The notes: generated by a model from the sequence alone, not told the origin. A stretch of 64,000 bases of DNA from Bog-473 sp963788585 (GCA_963788585.1 CAWBHA010000006.1:248001-312000), one strand, 5' to 3'; positions 1 to 9,698 are shown, numbered from the stretch's first letter. Numbers and translations are program-made.

Positions 1-1177
1 TGGCGTCGCTGACCGTGCAGGTGCCGTCCCCGCTGCCGTCGAGGGTCGATGGAGGGCAGCTGACCGTGGTCGGCCCGCTGACCGACCAGGTGACGGTGCC
101 GGTCGGCGTCCCGGCCGAGCCCGAGACGGTGGCGGTGAAGGTGAACCTGCCGCCCGCCACCACGCCCCCGGCGTCGTCGCTCACCATGGTCGATGACGCG
201 GCCTTGGCCACCGTGGCGGTCGTGTCCGAGCCCGAACCCCCGGCGTAGTTGGCGTCACCGCTGTAGGTGGCGGTGGCCGAGTAGGTGCCCGCGCCGGCGT
301 CGCTGACCGTGCAGGTGCCGTCCCCGCTGCCGTCGAGGGTCGATGGAGGGCAGGTGACCGTGGTCGGTCCGCTGACCAGCCAGGTGACGGTGCCGGTCGG
401 CGTGCCGGCCGAGCCCGAGACGGTGGCGGTGAAGGTGAAGCTGCCGCCCGCCACCACGCCCGAGGCGTCGTCACCCACCATGGTCGATGACGCGGCCTTG
501 CCGACGCCGGCGGTCGTGTCCGATCCCACGCCGGGGTCGTAGTTGGCGTCACCGCTGTAGATGGCGGTGGCCGAGTAGGTGCCCGCGCCGGCGTCGCTGA
601 CCGTGCAGGTGCCGTCCCCGCTGCCGTCGAGGGTCGACGGAGGGCAGGTGACCGTGGTCGGTCCGCTGACCAGCCAGGTGACGGTGCCGGTCGGCGTGCC
701 GGCCGAGCCCGAGACGGTGGCGGTGAAGGTGAAGCTGCCGCCCGCCACCACGCCCGAGGCGTCGTCACCCACCATGGTCGATGACGCGGCCTTGCCGACG
801 CCGGCGGTCGTGTCCGATCCCACGCCGGGGTCGTAGTTGACGTCGCCGCTGTAGGTGGCGGTGGCCGAGTAGGTGCCTGCGCTGGCGTCGCTGACCGTGC
901 AGGTGCCGTCCCCGCTGCCGTCGAGGGTCGAGGGGTCGCAGGTGACCGCGCTCGGCCCGGTGACCAGCCAGACGACGGTGCCCGTGGGCGTCCCGGCCGA
1001 ACCCGAGACGGCCACGGTGAAGGTGAAGCTGCCGCCGGCCACCACACCCGTGGCGTCGTCGCCCACCATGATCGTCGGGGTCGCCCCGGCCGCCCCGGCC
1101 AGCCCCCCGGCGGGGCCGAGCGCCAGTGCGCAGACGACCACAGCGGCCAGGGCGGCGAACCAGGGCCACCGCTTCAT
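1..1177 (-). CDS. Secreted protein of tandem Ig-like repeats (3' end outside window)
   Basis: The reading frame opens at an ATG at 1177 and runs off the left edge without a stop, so the C-terminus is missing. Residues 1-30 form a signal peptide (MKRW start, Ala/Leu-rich core, AGAAGA end). The rest is tandem units of 98 residues (294 bases), each with a GGSFTFT strand, a GTPTGTV turn, a DGSGDGTCTV strand and a TYSATATYSGD strand, the pattern of Ig-like surface domains (Big_3/Ig-like repeat type). About four units are in the window. Units two and three are almost identical at the DNA level, which points to recent duplication or gene conversion. The likely role is a cell-surface or secreted adhesive protein; no catalytic part is visible. 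Confidence 0.8.
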   Translation of the reverse strand, partial: MKRWPWFAALAAVVVCALALGPAGGLAGAAGATPTIMVGDDATGVVAGGSFTFTVAVSGSAGTPTGTVVWLVTGPSAVTCDPSTLDGSGDGTCTVSDASAGTYSATATYSGDVNYDPGVGSDTTAGVGKAASSTMVGDDASGVVAGGSFTFTATVSGSAGTPTGTVTWLVSGPTTVTCPPSTLDGSGDGTCTVSDAGAGTYSATAIYSGDANYDPGVGSDTTAGVGKAASSTMVGDDASGVVAGGSFTFTATVSGSAGTPTGTVTWLVSGPTTVTCPPSTLDGSGDGTCTVSDAGAGTYSATATYSGDANYAGGSGSDTTATVAKAASSTMVSDDAGGVVAGGRFTFTATVSGSAGTPTGTVTWSVSGPTTVSCPPSTLDGSGDGTCTVSDA

Positions 1178-1467
1178 CCGTCGTCTCCCGGCGGTCCATC
1201 GCCGCCAGAGGGCGCGGCGGGCACGGGCGCGGCGTCTGGGAATTCGACCGCGCCCCGCTGCGTTGCGTTCATTCGCCTCCCGCCCTCATCGAACCCCCAG
1301 GATCCCTCCGGGGCTCCGTAAACCTACCGGCCTGGGCCTAGCCGTTCCCGGCGCGACGGCCCCGGACGCCGCGGGCTGCCGGTGCGTCGCCAATCGGCGG
1401 CAGCCTACGGCCAGCTTCCAGGGGGAAGCTCCTTGGTGCCGCCGGAGCACACTCCCTGCAAGACAGT

Positions 1468-2307
1468 ATGAACGGCATGCGAACTCGACGGCGGCGCAGG
1501 CTGCTCTGGGTGGTGGCCGGCGTCGTCGCGGTGGTGGTGATCGGCGCCGTGGCTGGTCCCTACATCTACATCCACTTCATCGAGGGACCGGCTCCGACCA
1601 AGCTCGAGCTCCCGGCGAGCAGGGAGACGACCTCGACGAGCGGACGGACGGGCGCGCCGGCCAGCACGGGATCCGACGTCTCGGGCACCTGGAACGCCGG
1701 GCCCGGCTCGCTCGCCGGCTACCGGGTCCAGGAGGTGCTGCTCGGGCAGAGCGCGACCGCGGTCGGGCGGACCAGCAAGATCTGGGGCTCGCTCACCATC
1801 GACGGCGCCACGGTCACGGCCGGCGCGTTCAACGTGGACATGGCGAGCGTTGTCAGCGACCAGAGCCAGCGGAACGCGCGCTTCGACGGCCCGATCATGG
1901 ACGTCAGCCAGTTCCCCACCGCGACCTTGACGCTCACCTCGCCCATCAGCCTCGGCGTGGTCCCCGCCGTCGGCCGCATCGCGCACTATCGGGCCACCGC
2001 GGACCTCGTGCTGCACGGCGTCACGAAAGCGGTGGCGTTCCCCGTGTCGGCCGAGCGGACCGGAGGCCAGATCGCCGTCCTGGCCGACATCACCGTCCCC
2101 TTCGCCGAGTGGGACATCGCGAACCCGAGCATCGGTGGCTTCGTCTCCACGGCCAACCAGGGCACCTTGGAGGTCCTGCTCCACCTCACCCAGGGAGCGG
2201 GCAACCCGGCGTCCACCTCGACGGGTACCGCCGGCAGCGTGGGCGGAGGAGGACCGGTCACGATCCCGAGTACCACCGTTCCCCCGCTGACCGTGCCCTC
2301 GCACTGA
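1468..2307 (+). CDS. YceI-family protein, membrane-anchored
   Basis: 279 residues. An Arg-rich start (residues 3-11) is followed by one membrane segment at about 12-35 and a Ser/Thr-rich linker to about 65. A YceI-type lipocalin-like domain covers about 68-245 (WNAGPGSLAGYRVQE, SLTIDGATV, FNVDMASV, ARFDGPIMDV, LHGVTKAV). The tail is Gly/Thr/Pro-rich. YceI proteins bind polyisoprenoid-type ligands in a beta-barrel and are usually exported; here the N-terminus suggests an anchored extracytoplasmic barrel. It diverges from the Ig-repeat gene across about 290 bases. The family call is secure; the ligand is unknown. Confidence 0.88.
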   Translation: MNGMRTRRRRRLLWVVAGVVAVVVIGAVAGPYIYIHFIEGPAPTKLELPASRETTSTSGRTGAPASTGSDVSGTWNAGPGSLAGYRVQEVLLGQSATAVGRTSKIWGSLTIDGATVTAGAFNVDMASVVSDQSQRNARFDGPIMDVSQFPTATLTLTSPISLGVVPAVGRIAHYRATADLVLHGVTKAVAFPVSAERTGGQIAVLADITVPFAEWDIANPSIGGFVSTANQGTLEVLLHLTQGAGNPASTSTGTAGSVGGGGPVTIPSTTVPPLTVPSH

Positions 2308-2470
2308 GTGCCCCGACATCCCCTGTGTCGACGAGACACGGCGGTACCATGCTCCCGGGCCGTCGCCGACCTGCGAAGGGTTCTCAGGGTCGAGCCTGCG
2401 GGCGCGTCGGGGGCCGTTTCGGGTATGGGCGAGTGACGCTCTCCCGCCGCGCATCATCTCGAGCACCCCA

Positions 2471-3736
2471 GTGACGACCTTCGACCAGCCCTCTCCTCCC
2501 GAGCGCAGCCGCCTGACCGACCCGCGTTCCCGCCTCGGGCGCCTGACCGGCTGGGGCCCCGCCCTCGTGTCCGTCACCGCAGCCTTGGCCTATGGGCTCT
2601 ACATCGCGCTCCGGACCTACGAGGTCGATCTCGGCGTCTATCTGCGCCTCGGGGGCCGCTACGTCTTCACCCCCCATCTGTACTCGAACGACCTGCCGAA
2701 CACGAGCCTGCTGTTCACGTACCCTCCCTTCGCGGCGCTCCTCTTCGCGCCCTGGGAGCGCTTGTTCGGCACGGTCGACGCGGTCCAGACGCTCTGGACT
2801 CTCGGCAACCTCGCGGTGCTCGTCGGGCTCCTCGTCGTGTCGCTCCGACTGGTGAAACCCGGCCTGAGCCGCAACGCGTCGTGGCGCCTGGCGCTGGCCC
2901 TGAGCCTTCCCGCGCTGCTCCTGAACCCCGTCCTCGTCACCGTCGGCTTCGGCCAGGTCAACCTCGTCGTCGTCCTGCTCGTCATGTGGGACCTGCTGAC
3001 CGAGCGCCGGATCGGCCGCTGGCAGGCACCGCTCGGTGTCGCCACCGGCCTGGCCGCAGCCGTCAAGCTCACGCCGCTGCTCTTCGTCCCCTACCTCATC
3101 CTCACGCGCCGGTCCCGCGGCGCACTGCAGTGCGTCCTCACCTTCGTGGTCTGCGAGCTCGTGACCTTCGTGGTTTCGCCGGCGTCCTCCGTGGCCTACT
3201 GGACCCGGGCGCTCTTCCGCCCGGGCCGCGCCGGAGACCTCTCTGCCGTCACCAACCAGAACCTGAGCGCCGCCCTCGAGCGCATCAACCACGGCGCGGT
3301 GCCGAACGCCGTCCTGTTCCCCCTGCTGGTCGCCGTCACCGCCGGAGGCCTCTGGCTGGCGACGGTGGCGCACCGGCGTTCCTCGCCGCTGCTCGGCGTC
3401 CTGGTCTGCGCGGGGACGTGCCTCCTCGTCTCACCCATCTCCTGGGACCATCACCTGGTCTGGGTCGTGCCTGCTTTGCTATGGCTCGCGCTCGCGCCCG
3501 ACCGCCCTCGCTGGGGACGGATCCTGGCGGCGGGGGCGGCCGTGCTCTTCTGGTGCGCGCCGATTTGGTGGGTTCCCTACAAGAACACGTCGGACCTGCA
3601 CCTCAACGTGTGGCAGCTCATCGCCGGCAACTCCTTCTTCCTGGCGATGGTCGTCTTCCTGGTCGGCGTCTCGGTCCTCGTGTTCCGCGGGGTGCGCCGG
3701 CACGGGCGTGGCCGCCCCTCGATCGAACCCACCTGA
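2471..3736 (+). CDS. GT87/DUF2029-type polyprenol-phosphate mannosyltransferase-like membrane protein
   Basis: 421 residues with a GTG start at 2471. It is a multi-pass membrane protein with the GT-C pattern of family 87: an early acidic loop after the first membrane segment (YEVDLGVYLRLGGRY), TYPPFAALLF, a GFGQVNLVV segment and a SWDHHLVW segment. GT87 enzymes use polyprenyl-phosphate-mannose to extend lipoglycans at the outer face of the membrane in Actinobacteria. The donor and acceptor here are inferred from the family only. It stands alone, convergent with the small gene at 3771. Confidence 0.82.
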   Translation: MTTFDQPSPPERSRLTDPRSRLGRLTGWGPALVSVTAALAYGLYIALRTYEVDLGVYLRLGGRYVFTPHLYSNDLPNTSLLFTYPPFAALLFAPWERLFGTVDAVQTLWTLGNLAVLVGLLVVSLRLVKPGLSRNASWRLALALSLPALLLNPVLVTVGFGQVNLVVVLLVMWDLLTERRIGRWQAPLGVATGLAAAVKLTPLLFVPYLILTRRSRGALQCVLTFVVCELVTFVVSPASSVAYWTRALFRPGRAGDLSAVTNQNLSAALERINHGAVPNAVLFPLLVAVTAGGLWLATVAHRRSSPLLGVLVCAGTCLLVSPISWDHHLVWVVPALLWLALAPDRPRWGRILAAGAAVLFWCAPIWWVPYKNTSDLHLNVWQLIAGNSFFLAMVVFLVGVSVLVFRGVRRHGRGRPSIEPT

Positions 3737-3770
3737 GCGTTCCGGTGACGAGGCCGGTCCTGCCGGACCG

Positions 3771-4091
3771 CTAGCTCCACTCGAAGAACTTGCGGCGCTT
3801 CGTTTTGGTGGCCGCCGGTGACGGCGCCTCCTGGAGTGCGGCCGCTCGATGGACCTGGAGCCAGGCGGTGAGCGCCGCGACGTCGGCGAAGTCGACCTCG
3901 CGGTCCGTCTCCATCTCGTAGAGCACGATCGTGCCGTCGGCGACCGTCACGGAACACTCGACCTTCCCGCCGGCCACGAAGCACCAGAGCGGCGTGGCAC
4001 CGGGACTCGTCCTCGGTTCGAGTCGCCAGCCCGGACGCCCTTCGAAGCACGCCACGAACTCCTGCAGTATCCGGTCCCCGTGACCGCCCAT
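3771..4091 (-). CDS. Hypothetical protein, 106 aa
   Basis: A small soluble protein with no family I recognise. The central part alternates beta-strand-like stretches (LWCFVAGGKVECSVTV, GTIVLYEME) and ends in a helix (FADVAALTAWLQ) and a basic tail (TKTKRRKFFEWS). The ATG at 4091 is chosen because GGGGAG lies six bases upstream; an in-frame GTG at 4127 lacks such a site. It lies 89 bases downstream of the methyltransferase at 4181-4924 on the same strand, so the two may share a transcript. Confidence 0.6.
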   Translation of the reverse strand: MGGHGDRILQEFVACFEGRPGWRLEPRTSPGATPLWCFVAGGKVECSVTVADGTIVLYEMETDREVDFADVAALTAWLQVHRAAALQEAPSPAATKTKRRKFFEWS

Positions 4092-4180
4092 GTGCCGCTC
4101 CCCGATTTCGCGCAACCTGCCGTCCACGGCCAGATTACGGACCGCAGCCAGGGCGGTGCGACCTTGCCATGCCGGTCGGC

Positions 4181-4924
4181 TCACTTCTTCCGAGCGCTCA
4201 CGCAGACCACCGCAGCGAAAGGCGTCCAGAACGCGGGATCCGCCAGCAGGGCGATCACCTCGTCGAAGTCGGCGGGGCTGACAGCCAATCGGGACCGGGC
4301 AGACGTGAAGGTCGCAGTCCAGAAGGCGGCCTCCGCCGAGCCACCGTGCAGCATCGGCGCGTCGACGAGGACGTCGATCTCGTCGACCGGGTGACCGGCG
4401 ACAACGCTCGGCAGGAGCCGGGCCCACGTCCACCGCCCGACCAACGGCACCGCGACGCGGGCGAACACCGACGACGTGGCGCCCGCGAGCAACGGGTAAT
4501 AGTCCGCCTCCTCGAAGACGGCGACACCCCCCGAGGGGAGTGCTCCGATGGCTGCCTCGACGATCCGCTCGGGGTGCTCGACGTGCATCAGCACATTCCG
4601 CGTGTGGACCAAGTCGGCGCTCTCCGCGGGGAGGTCCAGGTCCTCCAGCCGGCACTCCAGTACCCGCACATTGGGCCGCCCTTCGAGGTGCCGGCAGAGC
4701 GTGGTGTCCCGGTCGACGGCCACGACGGACCCTTGTGCACCCACCTTGCCGGCGAGCCATGCCGCCATGGAACCCGCGCCGGCGCCAAGCTCGAGACAGC
4801 GCCAACCGGGACGGACCCGCTGACGGAGCAGGTCGACGGACCGCGGATCCGCGATCTCCTCGAGGAGCCGGAGCCGCTCCGCCTCCTCGGTCAAGGCATT
4901 GTCGAACCAGTAGCGGTCGGTCAC
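4181..4924 (-). CDS. Class I SAM-dependent methyltransferase
   Basis: 247 residues from a GTG at 4924 (start VTDRYWFDN, a common opening for this subfamily). The SAM-binding motif I is LELGAGAG at about 44-51, the acidic motif II is VVAVDRD, and the post-I segment is ADLVHTRNVLMHV. The C-terminal part (AFWTATFTSAR) is variable. The frame stays open upstream to 5074 but that extension is Arg/Ser-rich and unlike coding sequence of the family. The substrate cannot be told from the sequence. Confidence 0.82.
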   Translation of the reverse strand: MTDRYWFDNALTEEAERLRLLEEIADPRSVDLLRQRVRPGWRCLELGAGAGSMAAWLAGKVGAQGSVVAVDRDTTLCRHLEGRPNVRVLECRLEDLDLPAESADLVHTRNVLMHVEHPERIVEAAIGALPSGGVAVFEEADYYPLLAGATSSVFARVAVPLVGRWTWARLLPSVVAGHPVDEIDVLVDAPMLHGGSAEAAFWTATFTSARSRLAVSPADFDEVIALLADPAFWTPFAAVVCVSARKK

Positions 4925-5533
4925 CGGGACATTCTCGCCCGATGGCCGCAGGAGACAGCGCTCGGCCGGGGTGCGGACATCCCCCGCACTCGGCTGGTCG
5001 CTCCGCTTCGAACGCACGGACCGAAGTACCAGCGGTCGGCGTCTTCGGAGGCACGGCATCCGGCAAGCGAACACGGCGCGGCGCTCGCGGCATCGAGCCC
5101 GATCGTTCGATGGACCGACGGAGGGCGAACGCGTGATCAGGAGGTGACGGGGCGGTGTCCCGGGATGACGACCGGGCGCCCGTGCGTCAGCTGCACACAG
5201 CGCCGCGGAACCGACGGTGACAGATCGCCAAGCCGTGCGGACAGCTCGCGAGTGTCGCGTGATGGGAACGCGAAGGCCGAACGAACCCCGCAGACGCCGG
5301 TCTAGGTTCGGAGCACGCGGGAACAGCTACGCGCAGTCGTGTTTCGCCTCACCCCGCGGCCGGGCTGCGCTCCCGCAGCCGAGCCGATGGCCTTGCGACC
5401 ACCACCCTCGCGAGGCCATCGGCTCGTGCAGGTATCGGCACCACGTCTCCGGCGTTGTCGGTGGCCCACCCGGGGGGCGATGGCCACGGTCAGGTCGCTC
5501 GACCCTCTCCCGGCGACCGCCGAGGCGGGAACC
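4925..5533. other. Gene-free stretch upstream of the methyltransferase
   Basis: No convincing coding frame on either strand. The only structure I see is the long hairpin at 5380-5426, described separately. The promoter of the methyltransferase should lie near 4925-5050 on the minus strand. Confidence 0.5.
5380..5426. terminator. Long perfect hairpin, likely terminator of the SGNH gene
   Basis: Arms 5380-5393 (CGAGCCGATGGCCT) and 5413-5426 are perfectly complementary over 14 bp, with a 19-base loop. It lies about 110 bases downstream of the stop of the minus-strand SGNH gene. No T-run follows on either strand, so factor-independent termination is plausible but not certain. Confidence 0.5.
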
Positions 5534-6550
5534 TCAAGAGCCCTTCCGGTGCGAACTCTTCGGCGCCAACGAGGTGCCCATCACCGGCTGCATTGCGGCA
5601 GCGAGGGCACCCTGCAGGTAGTCGACGTACTGGTTCGTGATTTCGGAGGCGTCTGCGTAGACGTCGTACCTCCCGATGACGGCCGTGCACACCGAGCTGC
5701 AGAGCCACGAGGTCGGTGAAATGTACGTGGCACCCGTCGCTTGCGCCGCCGCCTGGAGCGTCTGCTCGTGGTCGGTCAGCACGGCCTGACTGGCTGGCGT
5801 CGTGCACGCTTGCACATTGGTCCCGTTGGCGGCCAAACACTGGGGACCGGTCTGCGTCAGGTAGGGAATGTCTCCCAGCACGACTTTCTTGGTTCCCCGC
5901 GACGTGATCGAGCCGAGGGAGCTCTCGAGACCGAGTTGCCATTGCCCCAGCGTCGGTGGCTGACCATTGGGCACGATGCCGACGCCGTGCCACCAGCTGG
6001 TCAGCACGACCACGGCGGGATCGAGCGCATTGATCCTGCTCGTCGTGTACTGGTGCCACGTGTCACACGCGGGGTACGGCCCATCCGTCGGCCAATACCA
6101 AAAGCTGAGATTGACGGCCGGGCAGACCGCCTTCATGAGCACGACCAGCTTCCAATGGGCCCGCGCAGCCAGTGCATCGAACGCCGGGAACCACATGCCG
6201 GCATGCGAGTCGCCGAGCAGGACGATCGTCTTCGAACCCTTGGGGTCGCCGAAGACGCAGCTCCCAACCGTTGCCATCGCGAAGGCGGGATCGCAGCCAT
6301 GCTCGTTGAGGACGGTCAGGGCATGATCCGCCGCTGCCTCGCTCAAGGGCGGGTTGACGCCACTCGGCACCGTGGCGATGCTCGGAGCGGACGCCACTGC
6401 CTGCAACACCTGAGCCGTCGAGGCGACCGCCGGTGCCTGTTGACGTGCAGGCGCCGCAGACGTCAACGAAGACGATCCGTACACAGCAGTGAGGAGTAGC
6501 ACCGAGCCGACCGCGCCGAGAACGATCCTGCGCCAAGTTCTCTCCCTCAA
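5534..6550 (-). CDS. Secreted SGNH-fold protein (OafA-associated SGNH domain type)
   Basis: 338 residues. One N-terminal membrane or signal segment (about 8-28) is followed by an Ala/Pro linker and an SGNH-type domain from about 75. The nucleophile block is LLGDSHAGMWFPAF (Ser115), with TWWHG-like and GDIPYL segments as in SGNH domains found at the C-terminus of acyltransferase-3 (OafA-like) proteins. Here the domain is free-standing and exported. At the position of the usual C-terminal D-x-x-H-L/I-T motif the protein reads D-A-S-E-I-T (about 300-305), so the catalytic His seems to be Glu. It may be an inactive or altered carbohydrate esterase. Confidence 0.78.
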   Translation of the reverse strand: MRERTWRRIVLGAVGSVLLLTAVYGSSSLTSAAPARQQAPAVASTAQVLQAVASAPSIATVPSGVNPPLSEAAADHALTVLNEHGCDPAFAMATVGSCVFGDPKGSKTIVLLGDSHAGMWFPAFDALAARAHWKLVVLMKAVCPAVNLSFWYWPTDGPYPACDTWHQYTTSRINALDPAVVVLTSWWHGVGIVPNGQPPTLGQWQLGLESSLGSITSRGTKKVVLGDIPYLTQTGPQCLAANGTNVQACTTPASQAVLTDHEQTLQAAAQATGATYISPTSWLCSSVCTAVIGRYDVYADASEITNQYVDYLQGALAAAMQPVMGTSLAPKSSHRKGS

Positions 6551-6740
6551 CTTTGGCTCCTCCGCCTGATTCGCCGTCGCCGACCTCTCGGCGACCTCGC
6601 ACGGCCGTCTCGCGTCAGGACCGAATGGTTGCGGCCCGAACGATCACGAAGCGCCGGATCGATGTCCCCGTGGTGTCGCGACCGCGAGTGTAACCACTGC
6701 TGCACCGCCCCCGGGGAACAGCCGGGTGGCGTCACGACGG

Positions 6741-7040
6741 TCACCGTGACATCGACGGATCCGGCGGCGGGTACCCAGGTCCCCGCGGCTCCGACAATTC
6801 GTACGCAACAAGACGGGCGGCGGGCACCCCGTCGGGGCCGACAGACCGGGACCGCTCACGGCGACGACGCTCCCGAAGGGCTGGGGTCACGCGTGCGCCC
6901 GGCGATCTCCCACCGATGCGAGTCGCGATGGACCATGCGCCGAGCATCAGGCTGACGCCCACGGACGCCCAGACGAACAGTGCGAATGATCCCGCTCGCC
7001 CCGGTTCGCAGGCGGTGCCTTCGCCTCCCGGAGGGAACAC
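6741..7040 (-). pseudogene. Remnant of a DUF2142 membrane protein N-terminus
   Basis: On the minus strand, 6909-6986 encodes a membrane segment matching the first segment of the intact DUF2142 gene at 8043-9698: 13 of 26 positions are identical, including F-W-A..GV..M..AWS.AT.IG. After the IGG the frame degenerates into Arg-rich sequence and the expected PDEPAH motif is lost. It is best read as a decayed paralogue pointing away from the intact copy. The boundaries are approximate. Confidence 0.5.
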
Positions 7041-8042
7041 GTCTCACAGCTGCGCGACCGTTCCGGGCGATGTTTCCATCGCCCGGTGAGGCAACCAAGC
7101 CGATCTCCCGATGCGACGTCGTTCTCCCGGTGTGGCGACCCCGACATCACCAAGCTCAGCGCGAGCGCTTGGCACAACCTGGAACCCGGTGCCTCGCCCG
7201 GCGCGACCCCAGGGGTGTCGTCGATCGCTTTGCGCTACCGAGTGGCCAATTGTCACGGTGTGCCTGGGCGCGTCCAACGTGCGGTGAGAGCTCGCCTTTC
7301 GTAACATCACGCGTTGGTCGTGAGCCGAATCGGCCATGACGCATCGGGGGCGTCTGAGATGAGCGGGGTCGCAGTTGTCGGAAGAAGGGTCAGGCTACCC
7401 ACCTGGGAGCGAATCTGGCACGTCCTGTTGTGCATTGGGCTCGGGACCTCGCGAAAATTCCGACGGTGAACGCGATCGCGGAGCTGCCGCGGTTCCAATC
7501 ACGGCGGGAAACAGCGCTCACAACGGTGCTGCACCATGTGGCGCACCCTCGCCCGTCCATGCCTCGTCGTACGAGTCCGTCCTTCACGCGTCGGTCGACG
7601 CGCGGATCGGAAGCCGAGCTCACGCACGCGAAGACCGCGCACGGGCGGCACCGGTGCCACCGATATCGTCCTAGGCGGACGTCGCTGCCGACTCGCCGGT
7701 GCGCCATCAGGAGCCACACCCGAGCGGATTCTCCGAGGGTCCAATCCCAGAACAGGACCTTCCTGGAGCCGGCTGGTATCCCGACCCTCAGTACGACGAG
7801 TACGTGCGCTCTTGGGACGGCCGGTTATGGAGCGACCAATGAGGCCGCGCAAATCCGTCGCCCTCGCGGGGACCTCCGATATTCGCTCTGCGGTGCGGGC
7901 ACATGCACTCGGTAAGGCCACGCGACGTCACGCCGAAAGCACGCCACGGCGTTCTCGAGGGTTTCTCGGTCGATGCGACGCGCCCCTACGTCCGGAACCG
8001 GGTCTTACTACAATCGCCCCGAATGAGGGACCTTCCGGCTCG
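7041..8042. other. About 1 kb without a recognisable gene
   Basis: Frames that are open here give Arg/Ser/Pro-rich translations with no family resemblance. The region separates the decayed DUF2142 remnant from the intact gene and may be further decayed sequence. The start of the intact gene is placed at 8043 although the frame stays open to 7536. Confidence 0.45.
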
Positions 8043-9698
8043 ATGCGCCAGCTGAGCCCCGCGACCGCCGACGGCGTCATCTCTGCTCCGCTCGGAGAGG
8101 CTGAAGACCGGATTGCTTCTCGCCCCATGAGCTCCGCCACCGCCGGTCGCACGCAGCCTCGAACCGTCGTCGTCTTCCTTTGGGCCTTCCTCGGAGTGGG
8201 GACGATGATCTGCGCGTGGTCGTTGGCCACGCCCATCGGAGCGGCTCCTGATGAGCCAGCGCACGTGGCCCAGGCGGTCGCGATCGTGCGGGGACAGTTC
8301 GACGGTCCAGTGCATCGATATGTGATAGGGCTGCTCGCCACTGTCCGCGTCCCGGGTTGGGCCGCGAACATCATTCCCTGCTTCGTGAAGGACGACGAGC
8401 TGACCCGCCCGATGGAATCGGGTGTCGCGGTGGCGTGTCCCGACACCTTGAGTGATGCGACGAGGCCCGCTCTTGTCCAAACCCAATTCTCCAACGCTCC
8501 ACCGCTCTACTACGCCGTCGTCGGGATTCCGTCGTTGTTCCTCTCGGGTCCGTCCGCGCTGTATGCGATGCGTCTGGTCAGTTCTCTCGTGAATGCTGGC
8601 CTCGTTGCACTGGGTATCTCGCTGTTGATCCGCTATTACCCTCGGCGCATCCCCCTCGTCGGGGTCCTCATCGCCTTGTCGCCGATGGTGCTCTTCCTGA
8701 TGGCGGTCGTCAGCTCGAGTGGCCTCGAGATCGCCTCTGGATTCGCGACGTGGTGTGGCGGCCTGTGCATCGTCGAACACGCGCAGGTCCCGCGTGCCCT
8801 GGCGATCTGGACGGCTGTCGCCGCCGTCGTGCTCATCCTGTGCCGGCCGACGAGCCCGTTCGACGCCGCGATCATCGCGGTCGTCATGGTTTTTCTCATC
8901 GGCTGGCGGGGGCTGCGCCAGAGGCTGAACCCGAGCCTGGTGCCGCTCTGGAGTCCCGTGCTGGTCGCGGTGATCATCGCGGGTTGCTTCCTGGTCCTGT
9001 TCGGCGCCCCCCACCTCACCGGCCTCCCGCCGCTCCATCCGGCCGGCCTGCTCTCCAACATGTGGACGAACATTCGGCTCTCCGCGGTACGGCTTCGCCA
9101 GTGCATCGGGGATTTCGGCTGGCTCGACACGCCGGTCGCGACCTGGGTCGTCGTCGTCTGGACCTCGTGCGTCGGCGGATTGACCGTCGTCGCCCTGACG
9201 CTCTCGGCGCCCTGTCGACGCGCCCTTCCCGTCCTGGCGTTGTTGATCCTCGCCATGCCCCTCGTTCTCTACGCACCCAACATGGACATCCATGTGCTCA
9301 ATTGGCAAGGGAGGTACTGGCTCCCGGTCGTGATCGGGTTCCCACTGGTGGCGTCGGCCTTCCAATGGCGATCCCGGCGTCTCGGAGACCGCCTCACCGA
9401 CAGGCCATGGGTCGCCCCCGCCCTCCTGCTCGGCTTGGGGCTGGTGCTCCTCGCTGCCCAGGTTGCATCCTTCACCCGAGCGCTGACACGCTATGAGGTC
9501 GGCCTCGGCGTGCAGGGGCGGGCACCCACGATCTGGTTACCGCCCGGAGGCCACGAAGTCGTCGTGGTGACCTTCCTCGTTGGCGCTGTCGTGACCCTGG
9601 CACTCATGGTCTTCATGGCGACTCCTCGGAGGAAGGTCGATCCGGTGGGTGTGCGTGATCTGATGGGATCCGATCACCTCGATCAGGGTCGTTCCTGA
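8043..9698 (+). CDS. DUF2142-family polytopic membrane protein
   Basis: 551 residues from the ATG at 8043; a later ATG at 8127 is possible. The first membrane segment (VVFLWAFLGVGTMICAWSLA) is followed by the family hallmark TPIGAAPDEPAHVAQA, then an extracytoplasmic loop, about ten more membrane helices and an LNWQGRYWLPV motif near the end. DUF2142 proteins have a GT-C-like layout and occur with actinobacterial cell-surface polysaccharide genes; their reaction is unproven. The length fits the family. It sits alone between a decayed paralogue and the PhyH gene. Confidence 0.82.
   Translation: MRQLSPATADGVISAPLGEAEDRIASRPMSSATAGRTQPRTVVVFLWAFLGVGTMICAWSLATPIGAAPDEPAHVAQAVAIVRGQFDGPVHRYVIGLLATVRVPGWAANIIPCFVKDDELTRPMESGVAVACPDTLSDATRPALVQTQFSNAPPLYYAVVGIPSLFLSGPSALYAMRLVSSLVNAGLVALGISLLIRYYPRRIPLVGVLIALSPMVLFLMAVVSSSGLEIASGFATWCGGLCIVEHAQVPRALAIWTAVAAVVLILCRPTSPFDAAIIAVVMVFLIGWRGLRQRLNPSLVPLWSPVLVAVIIAGCFLVLFGAPHLTGLPPLHPAGLLSNMWTNIRLSAVRLRQCIGDFGWLDTPVATWVVVVWTSCVGGLTVVALTLSAPCRRALPVLALLILAMPLVLYAPNMDIHVLNWQGRYWLPVVIGFPLVASAFQWRSRRLGDRLTDRPWVAPALLLGLGLVLLAAQVASFTRALTRYEVGLGVQGRAPTIWLPPGGHEVVVVTFLVGAVVTLALMVFMATPRRKVDPVGVRDLMGSDHLDQGRS

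Noticed and set aside
2340..2470. Possible terminator after the YceI gene
   Set aside because: Only short, imperfect GC-rich pairing; no clear stem.
873..2474. Long open frame on the plus strand over the Ig-repeat and YceI region
   Set aside because: It is antisense or out of frame to well-supported genes and its product is Arg/Pro/Ala-rich without domains.
7536..8042. Upstream extension of the DUF2142 gene
   Set aside because: The extra 169 residues are Arg-rich and have no family similarity; the open frame reflects high GC.
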